Assembly: GCA_965202895.1 (NCBI GenBank)
Contig: OZ241901.1
Span: forward strand, 4,216,001-4,280,000
DNA: 64,000 bases
DNA from: JAJDXW01 sp965202895
Lineage (GTDB): Bacteria; Pseudomonadota; Gammaproteobacteria; HK1
Direction: 5' to 3'
Position numbers and translations under genes: made by a program. Positions 54,057 to 63,778 of the stretch are shown piece after piece. The notes beneath the pieces are model-generated. The model was not told where the DNA came from. It was given only the letters and a program-made list of their open reading frames with translations, and made no database searches. Numbering within the stretch: the stretch's first letter is position 1; each line of letters starts with the position of its first letter.

Positions 54057-54317
54057 AACCCTGCATCCACCGCGACCCGTGGCCTCCCCGGCCCCCTGCC
54101 CTGCTCCCCCTGCTCCCCCTGCTTTCCGGGTTCCGGAGGATTGACGACGTACCCCGCCCCAGGTCCCGGTCCAACGGGCGGATCGTCGCCGGACTCGGGG
54201 CCAACGGGGAGCCGGACGGACCGAGGACGAGGGGCGGCCGACCGAGGCGCGAGGCGGGATCGGAACCCACCGCCCACGAGACCGCCCCCGGCGGCGTCGA
54301 CCGCCTGCACGGTGCGC

Positions 54318-54514
54318 CCTCGATCGACCGGAGGTGAACCTTTCGATCAGACGAGGTCCAGCCTTTCGATCAGACGAGGGTCAACCTTTCGATCAGACGA
54401 GGTATGATCTTTTGACTGGCCGAAGGTCTTCTTTTCGATCAGACGGAGGTCGACCTTTTGATCAGCCGGGGGTCGACCTTTCGATCGGACGCACTGAAAG
54501 GTTACGATTGGCCG
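54318..54514. repeat. 23-bp iteron array upstream of the DUF4143 ATPase
   Basis: Eight adjacent units of exactly 23 bp, plus a partial ninth running into the start codon. The consensus is TTTCGATCAGACGAGGTC followed by about five variable bases; units begin at 54318, 54341, 54364, 54387, 54410, 54433, 54456, 54479 and 54502. Most units contain GATC. The 23-bp period (about two helical turns) places all copies on one DNA face, as in operator or replication iterons. Probably controls the next gene. Confidence 0.85.
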
Positions 54515-55804
54515 ATGGCTGCCACCGAACCCTACCCCCGTCACACGGCGCCGCGCCTGATGGAAGCGTTGGAGGATTCACCCGTGGTGCTGATCCACGG
54601 GCCTCGCCAATGCGGCAAGACCACCCTCGCGCGCATGGTGGGGGATCGGAAAGGCTACGCGTACATCAGCTTCGACGACGACGTGGCGCGCGAAGCGGCG
54701 GCCACCGACCCCGCCGGCTTCGTCGCCGAGCTGCCCGAGCGCATCATTCTGGACGAGGTGCAAAGGGCACCGTCGCTCTTCCCCGCGATCAAGCGGGAGG
54801 TGGACCGCCGCCGCCTCTCCGGCCGCTTCCTGCTCACCGGATCCTCGCACGTGCTCACGGTGCCCAATCTCACCGATTCCCTGGCCGGACGCATGGAGGT
54901 GCTGCGGCTGCATCCGCTGTCGCAGGCGGAGCTGGCCCGCGAACCTCCCCGCTTTCTCGATCGGCTCTTCGCCGGCGAGTTCGGGACCCGGCCAACCGAA
55001 CGGTTGGGCCGGGAGCTCGCCGACCGCATCACCGCCGGCGGCTATCCCCCGGCGCTGGCGCGTTCCGCAGGGCGGCGGCGGGCGAATTGGCACCGCGACT
55101 ACGCGGACGCCCTCGTTCAGCGCGACATCCGGGACTTGGCGCGCATCCACGCGTTGGACGCGTTGCCCCGGCTGTTGGCGTTCGCTGCCGCACGGACCGC
55201 CCGGCTCTTCAACCTCGCCGACCTCGCGGCGCCCTTCGGCCTGAGCCGGCCGACGATCCGCGACTACGTGACGCTGCTGGATCGGGTCTTTCTTCTGGAA
55301 CGGCTGCCGCCCTGGCACGGCAATCGTTCGAACCGGCTGGTGAAGACGCCGAAGCTGCACTTCGGCGACACGGGTCTCGCCTGCGCCCTGCTCGGCGCAA
55401 CCGCCGCCGACCTCGCCGCCGACCGGACGTTGTTGGGACCGGTTCTCGAGACCTTCGTATTCCAGGAGCTGCGGCGACAGGCAGCCGGACATGACGTCGC
55501 GCATACGTTCTTCCACTACCGGGACAAGGACCGGGTGGAGGTCGACGTGGTCATCGAACGCGGTCCGCTCGCGCTCGCGGGCGTGGAAGTGAAGGCCGGC
55601 GCCACGGTGACCGCCGCAGATTTTCGCGGCCTCCGCAAGCTGAGGAGCGCCGCCGGGAGCCGCTTCGCGGGGGGCGTGATGCTCTATGACGGCGAGACCT
55701 GCGCCAGCTTCGGAGACGGGCTCTACGCGGCGCCCATGCGCACGTTGTGGGAAGCCGCACCGGGAGAGGAGCCCCGGGCACCCGGCGAGGCGGACGAACG
55801 GTAG
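54515..55804 (+). CDS. AAA ATPase with DUF4143 domain
   Basis: 429 residues. Walker A HGPRQCGKTTLARM (about residue 32), then YISFDDD, RIILDEVQRAPSLFPAIK (Walker B) and FLLTGSSHVL; the C-terminal half is the DUF4143 nuclease-like domain (FFHYRDKDRVEVDVVIERG, VEVKAGATVT, an ExK-type motif). Cytosolic; function of the family is poorly defined, often mobile or defence-linked. The start is at 54515, immediately after the 23-bp iterons. Confidence 0.9.
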   Translation: MAATEPYPRHTAPRLMEALEDSPVVLIHGPRQCGKTTLARMVGDRKGYAYISFDDDVAREAAATDPAGFVAELPERIILDEVQRAPSLFPAIKREVDRRRLSGRFLLTGSSHVLTVPNLTDSLAGRMEVLRLHPLSQAELAREPPRFLDRLFAGEFGTRPTERLGRELADRITAGGYPPALARSAGRRRANWHRDYADALVQRDIRDLARIHALDALPRLLAFAAARTARLFNLADLAAPFGLSRPTIRDYVTLLDRVFLLERLPPWHGNRSNRLVKTPKLHFGDTGLACALLGATAADLAADRTLLGPVLETFVFQELRRQAAGHDVAHTFFHYRDKDRVEVDVVIERGPLALAGVEVKAGATVTAADFRGLRKLRSAAGSRFAGGVMLYDGETCASFGDGLYAAPMRTLWEAAPGEEPRAPGEADER

Positions 55805-55865
55805 CCGCCTCGGACCCGAGACCGGCGCCCCCCTGCCAAAGCCCCACGGTCTCCCGCTGCCCTGC

Positions 55866-55954
55866 GGCTCATCTCCGCGCGGGCGGGGAACACTCCGGTG
55901 GTGGAGGGCTCGGTGCGCGCCCGGCAGGCTCATCCCCGCGCGGGCGGGGAACAC
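55866..55954. CRISPR. Minimal type I-E-like CRISPR array (two repeats, one spacer)
   Basis: Two 28-base repeats, GGCTCATCTCCGCGCGGGCG plus GGGAACAC at 55866-55893 and a copy with one substitution at 55927-55954, enclose a 33-base spacer. The 61-base period and the ending CGGGGAACAC are those of type I-E repeats. No third repeat is found at the expected positions either side, and no cas gene is in the window. Orientation is not certain. The rest of 55805-56174 shows no gene. Confidence 0.82.
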
Positions 55955-56174
55955 GGAGGCGCGATCCTCGATCGGAATGGGGCGGGGCGGCGCAATTCCG
56001 GGTGCGGCGGCCACGGCCGTCAGAGTCTCCGAGGCGTCCGGCAGGTCCAGCCGCCGGTCATGACGTTGTCGACCGCGAACGTCATGCGGGAACCGCCCCC
56101 CGAAGGCCTGCCGTGGCGCCTGCTCGTGAATGCCCTCCGGACGAGGCGTAGAGAGGCGAATACCCGAAGCGAAC

Positions 56175-57377
56175 TCATCCCACGGCCCCTCCGTACCCGT
56201 CGGGGTCGAGGCGAAAGGCCACCCTGACGAACTTGCTGCCTTCGTCCTGCATCAGCTCCGGCTCCGTTCCGTTGAACGCGCGCATCTCCCTTCGCATGAT
56301 CAACCAGCCCCTGCCGCGCTGCTCCATGAAGCCCATGACGGACATGAAATAGGCCATGGATTCGTTCCTCGACCGGGGGTTGGCGCCCGCGCGGACCCGG
56401 TCCAGGGTCATATGGTTGGGCAGCGCGCCGGGGCTCGTGACGTCCACCCGACGGTCGAAGACCTCGAGGAGAATCTTCGAACCGGTGATCGCGTAGTCCC
56501 GATGGACCGCCGCGTTCACCAACGCCTCCCGGACCGCGACACGGGGAAGCAGATAGCGGTCTTCGCGAATCAGGCCGCGATATGACTCGAAACGGCCCAG
56601 CCCCAGAAACCATCCCGTCGCCCGGTCGACCTGTTCGTCAATCCGGCCCGCGGCATTGGCAACCTGCAATATCTCGGAAGCGCGGTCGTCACCCGCATAG
56701 GCGACGCACTCGATGCGAAAGTTGCGGGTCTGCGGGTAGCGCTGGGGGTCCTTGCCGAAGGCCAATACCCCGTGGAGCGTCGCCCGCATCTCGCCTCCGA
56801 TCTCGACGACGACGCCGCGATTTCGCAGATCGGCCTCGCTGCCGGACTGCGGATCGTCGGTCGTATCGAACCCCAGACGCCGCAGATATGAGCGGAATGC
56901 GTCCGGATCGATGTGTGAGCCGGTCGCATCCCGGATCGCACGCTCCTCGGTCAGGACGTACCCGAACGTGTTGTAGAGCTCCTGGAGCTCCGTAGCCGAC
57001 GGTTCGACGCTGCTCCGCCCACGGCGGACCCAGACCCGTCCGCCGCAGCGCATGGGCTCGAATCCCCGTTGACGCGGAACCTCTATCCAATGCATCCAGC
57101 CTGCCGGCTCCTCGTGGCGCCCGAGGCGGGCGTGGACCGGCGCGTTGCAGCCCGTCTGAAGAAGCGACGTGAGATGCTCCCGTACCCGATCCACGCCCTC
57201 CCGGACCCCGACGATCTCCCGGGCGTCCGAAACCCCGAGGATGATCACCCCTCCTTCGGAGTTCGCAAACGCACAGATCGCCCTGCCGATCGAAGCCGAG
57301 TCTCCCGGACCGCGCTTGAACTCCGTGCGCGAGCCCTCCCCCTCTTCGATTCGTTCCCGGATCTGCCGCCATTCCAT
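56175..57377 (-). CDS. AlbA_2 (Schlafen-like) domain protein with ATP-binding C-terminal domain
   Basis: 400 residues from ATG 57377. N-terminal AlbA_2 domain: EGEGSRTEFKRG, then SIGRAICAFANSEGGVIILG. The C-terminal part shows a HATPase-like module (VREALVNAAVHRDYAITG, DVTSPGALPNHMT and GFMEQRGRGWLIMRREM). This architecture is found in RecG-like regulators and Schlafen-type proteins; likely DNA- or RNA-binding. No partner gene. It lies next to the CRISPR pair. Confidence 0.88.
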   Translation of the reverse strand: MEWRQIRERIEEGEGSRTEFKRGPGDSASIGRAICAFANSEGGVIILGVSDAREIVGVREGVDRVREHLTSLLQTGCNAPVHARLGRHEEPAGWMHWIEVPRQRGFEPMRCGGRVWVRRGRSSVEPSATELQELYNTFGYVLTEERAIRDATGSHIDPDAFRSYLRRLGFDTTDDPQSGSEADLRNRGVVVEIGGEMRATLHGVLAFGKDPQRYPQTRNFRIECVAYAGDDRASEILQVANAAGRIDEQVDRATGWFLGLGRFESYRGLIREDRYLLPRVAVREALVNAAVHRDYAITGSKILLEVFDRRVDVTSPGALPNHMTLDRVRAGANPRSRNESMAYFMSVMGFMEQRGRGWLIMRREMRAFNGTEPELMQDEGSKFVRVAFRLDPDGYGGAVG

Positions 57378-57449
57378 GATCGGACCTCGGACCTCGGTTC
57401 TCGCAGCCGAACGCTCCGTTGCCGACGCACACTCGGCTTCACGCTCGGC

Positions 57450-58200
57450 GGATCGGCATCGGACCACATCCACAGGCCCTTGCCGCGCCGAAGCCGCGCA
57501 CGATGGCCGCCAGCGGGGGGGCAGGATCACCGACGGTCAGGACCCCGTCGAAATCGAGGAGCGGCCAGGTCATCGCGCGCGCCTCGATCCGCTCCCGGCT
57601 CTCGACGTTCGGCCGGCGAAAGGATCCTCGGCGATGCGCTCGTTGACCCGCCACGACTGGATGTGCTCGACCACGCTGCTCCGCCGCCGGACGAGCAGCC
57701 CCGGCTCGTCGACCGGGTCGGAGGCTCCCGGACTCCGGCTGTCCTGCGCCGCGCGAGTCATGCCTGAAGCTCACCCCGCGTCGAACCCTCCGGGGATCGT
57801 ACCCCAGCAGGACCTGACCGGACGCCCGCCCGAAGCCGCCGCCGTTCCGTACAGGGGCGAGTCGCCCCCGTGAGCTTCGTCCTCCAGCGCCATGAGGCCC
57901 CGGTCCATATCGAACCAGGTCCAGTCCGCCCGGGCAGCCCGCGCGGACTCTGCGGAGTTCGGCTGGACTGCTTCCCCGCCGACGCGGTGCGCAGAGACGC
58001 TCGCCTCGCCGAGGCGCCAGGCCCGCCATGCTTCGTCCGGCGAAGCGGTTCGGGCACAGGGTCCGATGCGCCCGTCATGGACCCGCGCGATCCGCAGGGC
58101 GTCCCGCGGAACCTCGTCGAGCCGGGTCGGCCTCCGAACGTCGCTCTCTCAGGCGCCCGGCTCGGCCCAGCCGCGCCCCGGCCCGGCCCCAACCGTGCAT
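57450..58200 (-). pseudogene. Possible decayed gene, minus strand
   Basis: The stretch 57378-58313 has no intact gene. On the minus strand coding-like sequence runs through three frames: LDEVPRDALRIARVHDGRIG, DWTWFDMDRGLMALEDEAHG, then VEHIQSWRVNERIAEDPFAG and MTWPLLDFDGVLTVGDPAPP. This looks like a reading frame broken by several indels. No family was recognised. Confidence 0.35.
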
Positions 58201-58313
58201 CGAGCCGGAAACCCGGTAGACTTGCCGCGCACGGGACGGCTCGATACGCGATCACCGGATACTCGAGTTTTCGTCATCAATCGGTTGAATCGAAGCTACC
58301 GGAGGGGAGGAAC

Positions 58314-59540
58314 ATGAAGAATTCGACACGATTCGGCGCACCGTTCGCGGCCGCCCTGCTCGCGATCGGGGGCGCGCTCGGCCCGGCCCAGGCGGCGGGG
58401 GTCAAGATCGGCTACGTCGGAGGCATCTCCGGCGCCTGCGGCGGGCTCACCCATTCCGCCCGCAAGGCGATGGAGATCGCGCAGGACGAGATCAACTCCG
58501 CCGGCGGGGTGCTCGGCGGGCCCATCGAGATCGTCTGGCGGGATTCCAAGACCAAGCCCGACGAGGGCGCCAAGCAGGCCCGCGACCTCATCCTCTCGGA
58601 GAAGGTCGACCTGCTGACCGGGGTGTGCTCCAGCTCGGTGTTCATGGCCATCAACCCGATCGCGAAGCAGTACGGCGTGCCGCTCGTCAGCGCGATCAGC
58701 GGGACCCACAAGGCCACCATCGACTTCGGGCACCCCTTCGTGGTCCAGACCCAGCCCCACACCCTGATGGAGGGGAAGGCGCTCGCGGAGTACGCGGCGC
58801 GCAAGGGCTGGAAGAACATCGTCACCATGGGCCTCGACTACGAATGGGGCCGCACCACCGTCAAGGTGTTCACCGAGGAGCTGAACAAGCTGAACCCGGA
58901 CGCGAAGATCGCCCGCCAGCTCTGGCCGCGCATCGGCGAGACGAACCTCACCTCCTACATCACCGCCGCCCTCGCCGAGAAGCCGGACCTCATCATGGCC
59001 GTCATGTTCGGAAGCGGCACCAACAGCCTCATCAAGCAGGGCAAGGCCTACGGGCTGCTCCAGCGCACCGAGCTGCTGACGTTCCTCAGCACGGAGAGCT
59101 ACATGTCGCTCGGCCGGGACGTCCCGGACGGAGTACACGGCTGGGCGCGGGGACCGTTCTATGCACTGACCTCGGACGCGGCCCGGGAGTTCGTCGCGAA
59201 GTACCGGGCCGCCCACGACGGCGAGTACCCCAACGACTGGGGGGTCCTCGGCTACGACGCCATGTACATCATCGCCGGCGCGCTCGACAAGGCGGGGAGC
59301 GCCGATCCGGCCGCGCTCCGCGAGGCGCTCGGCGCGATGGCCTTCGACACCCTGCGCGGCGAGCTCCGGATGCGGACCATCGACAACACCTTCAACGCCC
59401 CGAGCTTCATCGGGGTGACGAAGATGACGGACGACTATCCGTTCCCGGTGATGACGGACGTCAACGTCATTCCGGGCGACCTCACCCTGCCGGACGAGGC
59501 CACGGTAGAGGCCCTCCGCGAAGCGGCCGCGAAGGGCTAG
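58314..59540 (+). CDS. livK: ABC transporter substrate-binding protein (LivK-like)
   Basis: 408 residues with a signal peptide (ALLAIGGALGPAQAAG). Type I periplasmic-binding fold of the branched-chain amino acid/amide group: KIGYVGGISGACGG, AQDEINSAGGVLGGPIEIVW, PIAKQYGVPLVSAISGTH. The ATG follows GGAGGGGAGGAAC. It opens the livKHMGF-type operon. The ligand could be an amino acid, amide or aromatic acid. Confidence 0.92.
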   Translation: MKNSTRFGAPFAAALLAIGGALGPAQAAGVKIGYVGGISGACGGLTHSARKAMEIAQDEINSAGGVLGGPIEIVWRDSKTKPDEGAKQARDLILSEKVDLLTGVCSSSVFMAINPIAKQYGVPLVSAISGTHKATIDFGHPFVVQTQPHTLMEGKALAEYAARKGWKNIVTMGLDYEWGRTTVKVFTEELNKLNPDAKIARQLWPRIGETNLTSYITAALAEKPDLIMAVMFGSGTNSLIKQGKAYGLLQRTELLTFLSTESYMSLGRDVPDGVHGWARGPFYALTSDAAREFVAKYRAAHDGEYPNDWGVLGYDAMYIIAGALDKAGSADPAALREALGAMAFDTLRGELRMRTIDNTFNAPSFIGVTKMTDDYPFPVMTDVNVIPGDLTLPDEATVEALREAAAKG

Positions 59541-59762
59541 GCCGACCGCGCGGTCCCGGATCGGGTCCCGGTCGGCTCCAGGGGGCGACGGCTCCGGGGC
59601 GGCCTTGCCCCGGCCGCCCCCGCCGGCTCCGGACCCGCGGGCCGCCCCCGGCCCCCCGCGCGGCCCCGGGCCGTCCGGGGGAAGTCCGGGGCCGGCCGGC
59701 CGGATCGGACCCACGCTCCGCCGAGCCCGCCGAATCCGCCGAGGCACTGCGGCAACGCGCGC

Positions 59763-60626
59763 ATGATCATCGTCCAGGTCCTCCAGGGGGTGATGGAAGG
59801 GGTCTTCCTGTTCCTCATCGCCTCCGGGCTCACCCTCATCTTCGGGGTCTCGCGCATCGTCAACTTCGCCCACGGCTCGTTCTACATGCTGGGGGCCTTC
59901 TTCACCTACCAGATCCATCCCTGGATCGCGGCCGGCACGCCGGGCGGGTTCTTCGCGAGCATCCTCCTCTGCGGCGTGCTCGTCGCCCTCGTCGGGCTCG
60001 CCTTCGAGCTCTTCTTCCTGCGCCGGGTGTACCACGCCGAGGAGCTCATGCAGCTCGTGCTGACCCTCGCCGCGGTGCTCATCATCCGCGACCTCACCAA
60101 GTTCTTCTGGGGGCTCGACGACGTGACCGTCGTGCTCCCCGACGCCCTCTCGGGCGCGGTCATCGCGGGAGACATGTTCCTCCCGACCTACCAGCTCGCC
60201 ATGATGGCGGTGGGCGTCCTCGTCCTCGTCGCGCTCTGGGCGGTGCTCAAGTTCACGCGGGCCGGCATCGTGCTCCGCGCCGCCACCGACGACCGCGGCA
60301 TGGTCGCCCTTCTCGGCATCAACCAGGCCCACGTGTTCACCGCCGTCTTCACCGTCGGGTCCTTCCTCGCCGGGATCGCGGGCGGATTCGCCGCCGCGTT
60401 CGAGAGCGTGAACTACCTCCTCGACGCGCGGGTCATCGTCCTCGCCTTCATCGTGGTCGTGATCGGGGGGCTCGGGAACCTCTACGGGGCGCTCTTCGCC
60501 GCCCTCGGGGTCGGGGTCGTCAAGTCGCTGGGCCTGCTGTGGGCGCCGCGCCTCTCCATGGTCATCATCTTCCTCCTGATGGCCGTGGTGCTGCTGTTCC
60601 GGTCGCTCCGGCGCACCGGGGAGTAG
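59763..60626 (+). CDS. livH: Branched-chain-type ABC transporter permease (LivH-like)
   Basis: 287 residues with about eight membrane helices. LIFGVSRIVNFAHGSFYMLG near the N-terminus and the EAA-like loop GIVLRAATDDRGMVALLGI are characteristic of LivH. It begins 222 bases after livK and ends 4 bases before livM. Confidence 0.93.
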   Translation: MIIVQVLQGVMEGVFLFLIASGLTLIFGVSRIVNFAHGSFYMLGAFFTYQIHPWIAAGTPGGFFASILLCGVLVALVGLAFELFFLRRVYHAEELMQLVLTLAAVLIIRDLTKFFWGLDDVTVVLPDALSGAVIAGDMFLPTYQLAMMAVGVLVLVALWAVLKFTRAGIVLRAATDDRGMVALLGINQAHVFTAVFTVGSFLAGIAGGFAAAFESVNYLLDARVIVLAFIVVVIGGLGNLYGALFAALGVGVVKSLGLLWAPRLSMVIIFLLMAVVLLFRSLRRTGE

Positions 60627-60630
60627 GCGG

Positions 60631-61590
60631 ATGGCCGAGGAGCGCGGGCGGGGAGACGCCTGGTCGATCGACTGGCGGCTGGTCGCGGCGGCGTTCGTCC
60701 TCGTCGCGGCCGCCCTCCATCTCTCGCCCCCACTCGTCGCCTTCGCCATCATCGAGGTGATGATCTTCGCCCTCTACGCGAGCGCCCTGAACCTGCTCCT
60801 GAGCTACAGCGGCATGGTCTCGTTCGGACACGCGGTCTACTTCGGGCTCGGCGCGTACGGGCTCGCCATCACCATCGCCAAGTTCGGATGGCCGATCTGG
60901 GCCGGGGTCGCGGCCGGCCCGCTCGTCAGCGCGTTCTTCGGGCTCGTCTACGGGGCGCTCTGCGTGCAGCTCACCGCCATCTACGCCGCGATGCTCACCC
61001 TCGCGTGCGCGGAGATCACCTTCGCGGTCGTCTTCCAGTGGTTCGACTTCACCGGCGGCGACTCGGGCATCTCGGGGCACGTGCCGGCGATGATGGGCCT
61101 CTCCCCCGCGTGGTTCGGCACCGTGGTGCTCGGGGTCGTCACCGTCTGCATCCTCGCCCTGTGGCGGGTCGTCCACGCCCCCCTCGGCCTCACCATCCGG
61201 GCGGTGGGCGAGAACCCGGTGCGGGCGGCGGCGATGGGGCACGGCCGGAAGCGGGTGCAGCTCGCCGCGTTCGTCATCTCGGCGTTCCTCTCCGGCGTGG
61301 CGGGCACCCTGTACGGGATCTTCCACGGGAACGTGTTCCCCGATTACGTCGGGGTGCTGTTCACCATCGACGGCCTCGTCATGGTCCTCCTCGGCGGGCT
61401 CTACAGCTTCGGGGCCGGGATCTACGGGGCGATCGTCTACAAGCTCCTCGACAACGTGATGGCCCACTACTTCGAGTACTGGCAGCTCGTCATCGGGGTC
61501 ATCCTGGTCCTCGTGGTGCTCGTCTCGCCGGCCGGGATCGCGGGACTCGTGTCGACGGTCGCCGCCCGGCTGCGGGGGCGCGCCGCGTGA
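60631..61590 (+). CDS. livM: Branched-chain-type ABC transporter permease (LivM-like)
   Basis: 319 residues with about nine membrane helices. ALNLLLSYSGMVSFGHAVYF and GLTIRAVGENPVRAAAMGH match LivM. Its stop overlaps the livG start (GTGA). It forms the channel with LivH. Confidence 0.93.
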   Translation: MAEERGRGDAWSIDWRLVAAAFVLVAAALHLSPPLVAFAIIEVMIFALYASALNLLLSYSGMVSFGHAVYFGLGAYGLAITIAKFGWPIWAGVAAGPLVSAFFGLVYGALCVQLTAIYAAMLTLACAEITFAVVFQWFDFTGGDSGISGHVPAMMGLSPAWFGTVVLGVVTVCILALWRVVHAPLGLTIRAVGENPVRAAAMGHGRKRVQLAAFVISAFLSGVAGTLYGIFHGNVFPDYVGVLFTIDGLVMVLLGGLYSFGAGIYGAIVYKLLDNVMAHYFEYWQLVIGVILVLVVLVSPAGIAGLVSTVAARLRGRAA

Positions 61591-62369
61591 CCGACGCGCC
61601 GCCGGCGCCCGGCGCCGGGAACGCCCCCCCGGCACTCGAGGTGCGGGGGCTCGTCAAGCGCTTCGGGCAGTTCGTGGCCCTCGACGGGGTGGACCTCCGG
61701 GTCGCCCCGCGGGAGATCCGCGCCGTCATCGGACCCAACGGCGCCGGCAAGACCACCCTCATCAACGTGCTCGGTGGACAGCACGTGGCCGACGGGGGCG
61801 CCGTCGAGGTCCACGGGCGGCGGCTCGGGCGCCGGCACCCGCATCAGGTGGCGAAGCTCGGGGTCGGACGCACCTTCCAGATCTCGAGCACCTTTCGGCG
61901 GATGACGGTCCTCGACAACATGCTGTACGCCCACCACGCGGGGGGCGGCCGGTGGTTCGGGCTCGACGCGGCGCGGCTGCGCAGGCTCCGCGAGCCGGCG
62001 ATGGCGGACCTCGAGACGATCGGCCTCACCCGCTGCGCCGGACAGGCGGTGGACGACGTCTCGCACGGGGACCGCAAGCGACTCGAGTTCGGCATGGTGC
62101 TCGCCGCCCGCCCTGCCCTCCTCCTCCTCGACGAGCCGACCGCGGGCATGGGCCTCGGGGAACGCCAGGAGCTCATCGAGCTCGTCCTTTCGGTCGCCCG
62201 CGAGCGCGGGCTCACCCTGGTGTTCGTGGAGCACGACATCGACGCCGTGTTCCGGGCCGCGGAATCCATCACCGTGATGGCGCTCGGGCGGGTGTTCGCG
62301 GAGGGCACGCCGGACGAGATCGCGAGCAACGAGGAGGTCCAGGAGATCTACCTCGGAGGCCGCGGATGA
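61587..62369 (+). CDS. livG: ABC transporter ATP-binding protein (LivG-like)
   Basis: 260 residues from GTG 61587. Walker A IGPNGAGKTTLINVL, the LivG motif GVGRTFQISSTF, Walker B LLLLDEPTAGM. The signature loop is VSHGDRKRLEFGMVLA rather than LSYGQQRRLEIA, a mild variation. It energises the importer with LivF. Confidence 0.94.
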   Translation: MTDAPPAPGAGNAPPALEVRGLVKRFGQFVALDGVDLRVAPREIRAVIGPNGAGKTTLINVLGGQHVADGGAVEVHGRRLGRRHPHQVAKLGVGRTFQISSTFRRMTVLDNMLYAHHAGGGRWFGLDAARLRRLREPAMADLETIGLTRCAGQAVDDVSHGDRKRLEFGMVLAARPALLLLDEPTAGMGLGERQELIELVLSVARERGLTLVFVEHDIDAVFRAAESITVMALGRVFAEGTPDEIASNEEVQEIYLGGRG

Positions 62370-63079
62370 TGCTGGAGCTGGCGGGGGTCGAAGCCGCCTA
62401 CGGCCACGCGCGGGCGCTGCACGGGATCGATCTCGTGGTGGACGAGGGCGAGGTGGTCTGCATCGTCGGCCGGAACGGGGCGGGCAAGACGAGCACGCTT
62501 CGCAGCATCGTCCAGGACCTCATCACCGTCACCGGCGGGAGTGTGCGCTTCGGCGGCGAGGACCTGGCGGCGCTCGCGCCGCACGAGGTCGTCCGGCGCG
62601 GGATCGGTTACGTCCCCGAGGACCGGCGGGTGTTCGCGAGCCTCACCGTCACCGAGAACCTCACCGTGCCCCGCTCCTTCGCCGCCGCCGGGGACGGCTA
62701 CTGGACCCCCGCGCGGGTGGAGGAGCTCTTTCCGCCCCTCGCCGAGTTCCGGGGGCGGCTCGCGGGCAACCTGAGCGGCGGCCAGCAGCAGATGCTGAGC
62801 ATCGCCCGTTCGCTCCTCACCAACCCGCGGCTCCTCCTCCTCGACGAGCCGCACGAGGGGCTCGCCCCCCTCGTCGCCCGGAGCGTGGTGGAGGCCATCG
62901 GCCGCCTCAAGTCCCTCGGCGTCTCGATGCTCCTCTCCGAACAGCAGCTCCACCTCGTGCACGAGACGGCCGACCGCATCTACGTGGTGGACCGGGGGCG
63001 GATCGTCTTCTCGGGAACGGTGGCGGAGTTCGACGCGGACGAGGAGATCGCCCGCCGCTACCTCATGGTCTCGGGCTGA
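62366..63079 (+). CDS. livF: ABC transporter ATP-binding protein (LivF-like)
   Basis: 237 residues. Walker A VGRNGAGKTSTLRSI, signature LSGGQQQMLSIARSLL, Walker B LLLLDEPHEGLAPL, H-loop SEQQLHLVHE. It overlaps the livG stop by 4 bases. It is the last gene of the operon; no clear terminator was seen in the 78 bases to the next gene. Confidence 0.95.
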   Translation: MMLELAGVEAAYGHARALHGIDLVVDEGEVVCIVGRNGAGKTSTLRSIVQDLITVTGGSVRFGGEDLAALAPHEVVRRGIGYVPEDRRVFASLTVTENLTVPRSFAAAGDGYWTPARVEELFPPLAEFRGRLAGNLSGGQQQMLSIARSLLTNPRLLLLDEPHEGLAPLVARSVVEAIGRLKSLGVSMLLSEQQLHLVHETADRIYVVDRGRIVFSGTVAEFDADEEIARRYLMVSG

Positions 63080-63157
63080 TCGGGAGAGCCCCCGCCCCCG
63101 CGCGAACGAACCGGCCTCGGAATCCCCGGTAGCGGTCGCACCGGACCGGCCGGCGCG

Positions 63158-63778
63158 TCATGCGGCGGCCTCGACCAGGGCATCGCGGAACGTCGCGAAG
63201 CTCGGCGACGAGTTGCGCTCCGGGTCGATCTTCGGGGCGATGTTCCGTGCGGCTTCGATCTTGCGGAGCCCGGTCCGGAAGTACCCATGTCGTTGCAGGA
63301 CGCGTTCGAACGCTTCCCAAGTTCCACCCCGGATCGCGTCGGGACGCCGGTAGCGCCGCTGATTCGGGACGGTGGACGATACTCTCGGGAATGCGCTGCG
63401 GACCGCCTCCCAATCCCCGAAATACCACGCTTCCAGCTCCTCGACCACAATCCGGTTGACCACCTGCCAGCGGTCACCGCTCGATTGCGATCGGGTACGC
63501 AGGCCCGCGCCGCCTGCCGCATCTTCGAGCTGCGCCTTGAGGGTTCGACAATCGTCCTGGTCACGGTCCACCATCACGATGAGCCGGAATTCATCGAACG
63601 GCCGGCTCCGGTAACCACGCAGGCGGCTCTCGAGTTGCCGCATCAGGTCGCGTTTGCCCCGAAAAACCCGGATCTCGAACGAGCAGCCGGCGGGAAGCAG
63701 GCGCGGGAGCAACCCTTGCAGAAAGGCTTCCATCGACGGTTCCTCGACCAGGAATTCCAGGCGCCGCGCGGCGGTCAT
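63158..63778 (-). CDS. DUF4276 family protein, TOPRIM-like
   Basis: 206 residues. LEFLVEEPSMEAFLQGLLPR carries the TOPRIM-type Glu, and LIVMVDRDQDDCRTLK the acidic pair; EELEAWYFGDWEAVRSAFP is typical of DUF4276. The start overlaps the stop of the upstream ATPase gene by 4 bases (ATGA). The ATPase plus DUF4276 pair occurs repeatedly in defence islands, like RloAB. Confidence 0.85.
   Translation of the reverse strand: MTAARRLEFLVEEPSMEAFLQGLLPRLLPAGCSFEIRVFRGKRDLMRQLESRLRGYRSRPFDEFRLIVMVDRDQDDCRTLKAQLEDAAGGAGLRTRSQSSGDRWQVVNRIVVEELEAWYFGDWEAVRSAFPRVSSTVPNQRRYRRPDAIRGGTWEAFERVLQRHGYFRTGLRKIEAARNIAPKIDPERNSSPSFATFRDALVEAAA

Noticed and set aside
54318..54514. CRISPR array or coding repeat
   Set aside because: Units are contiguous at 23 bp with no unique spacers, and 23 is not a multiple of three.
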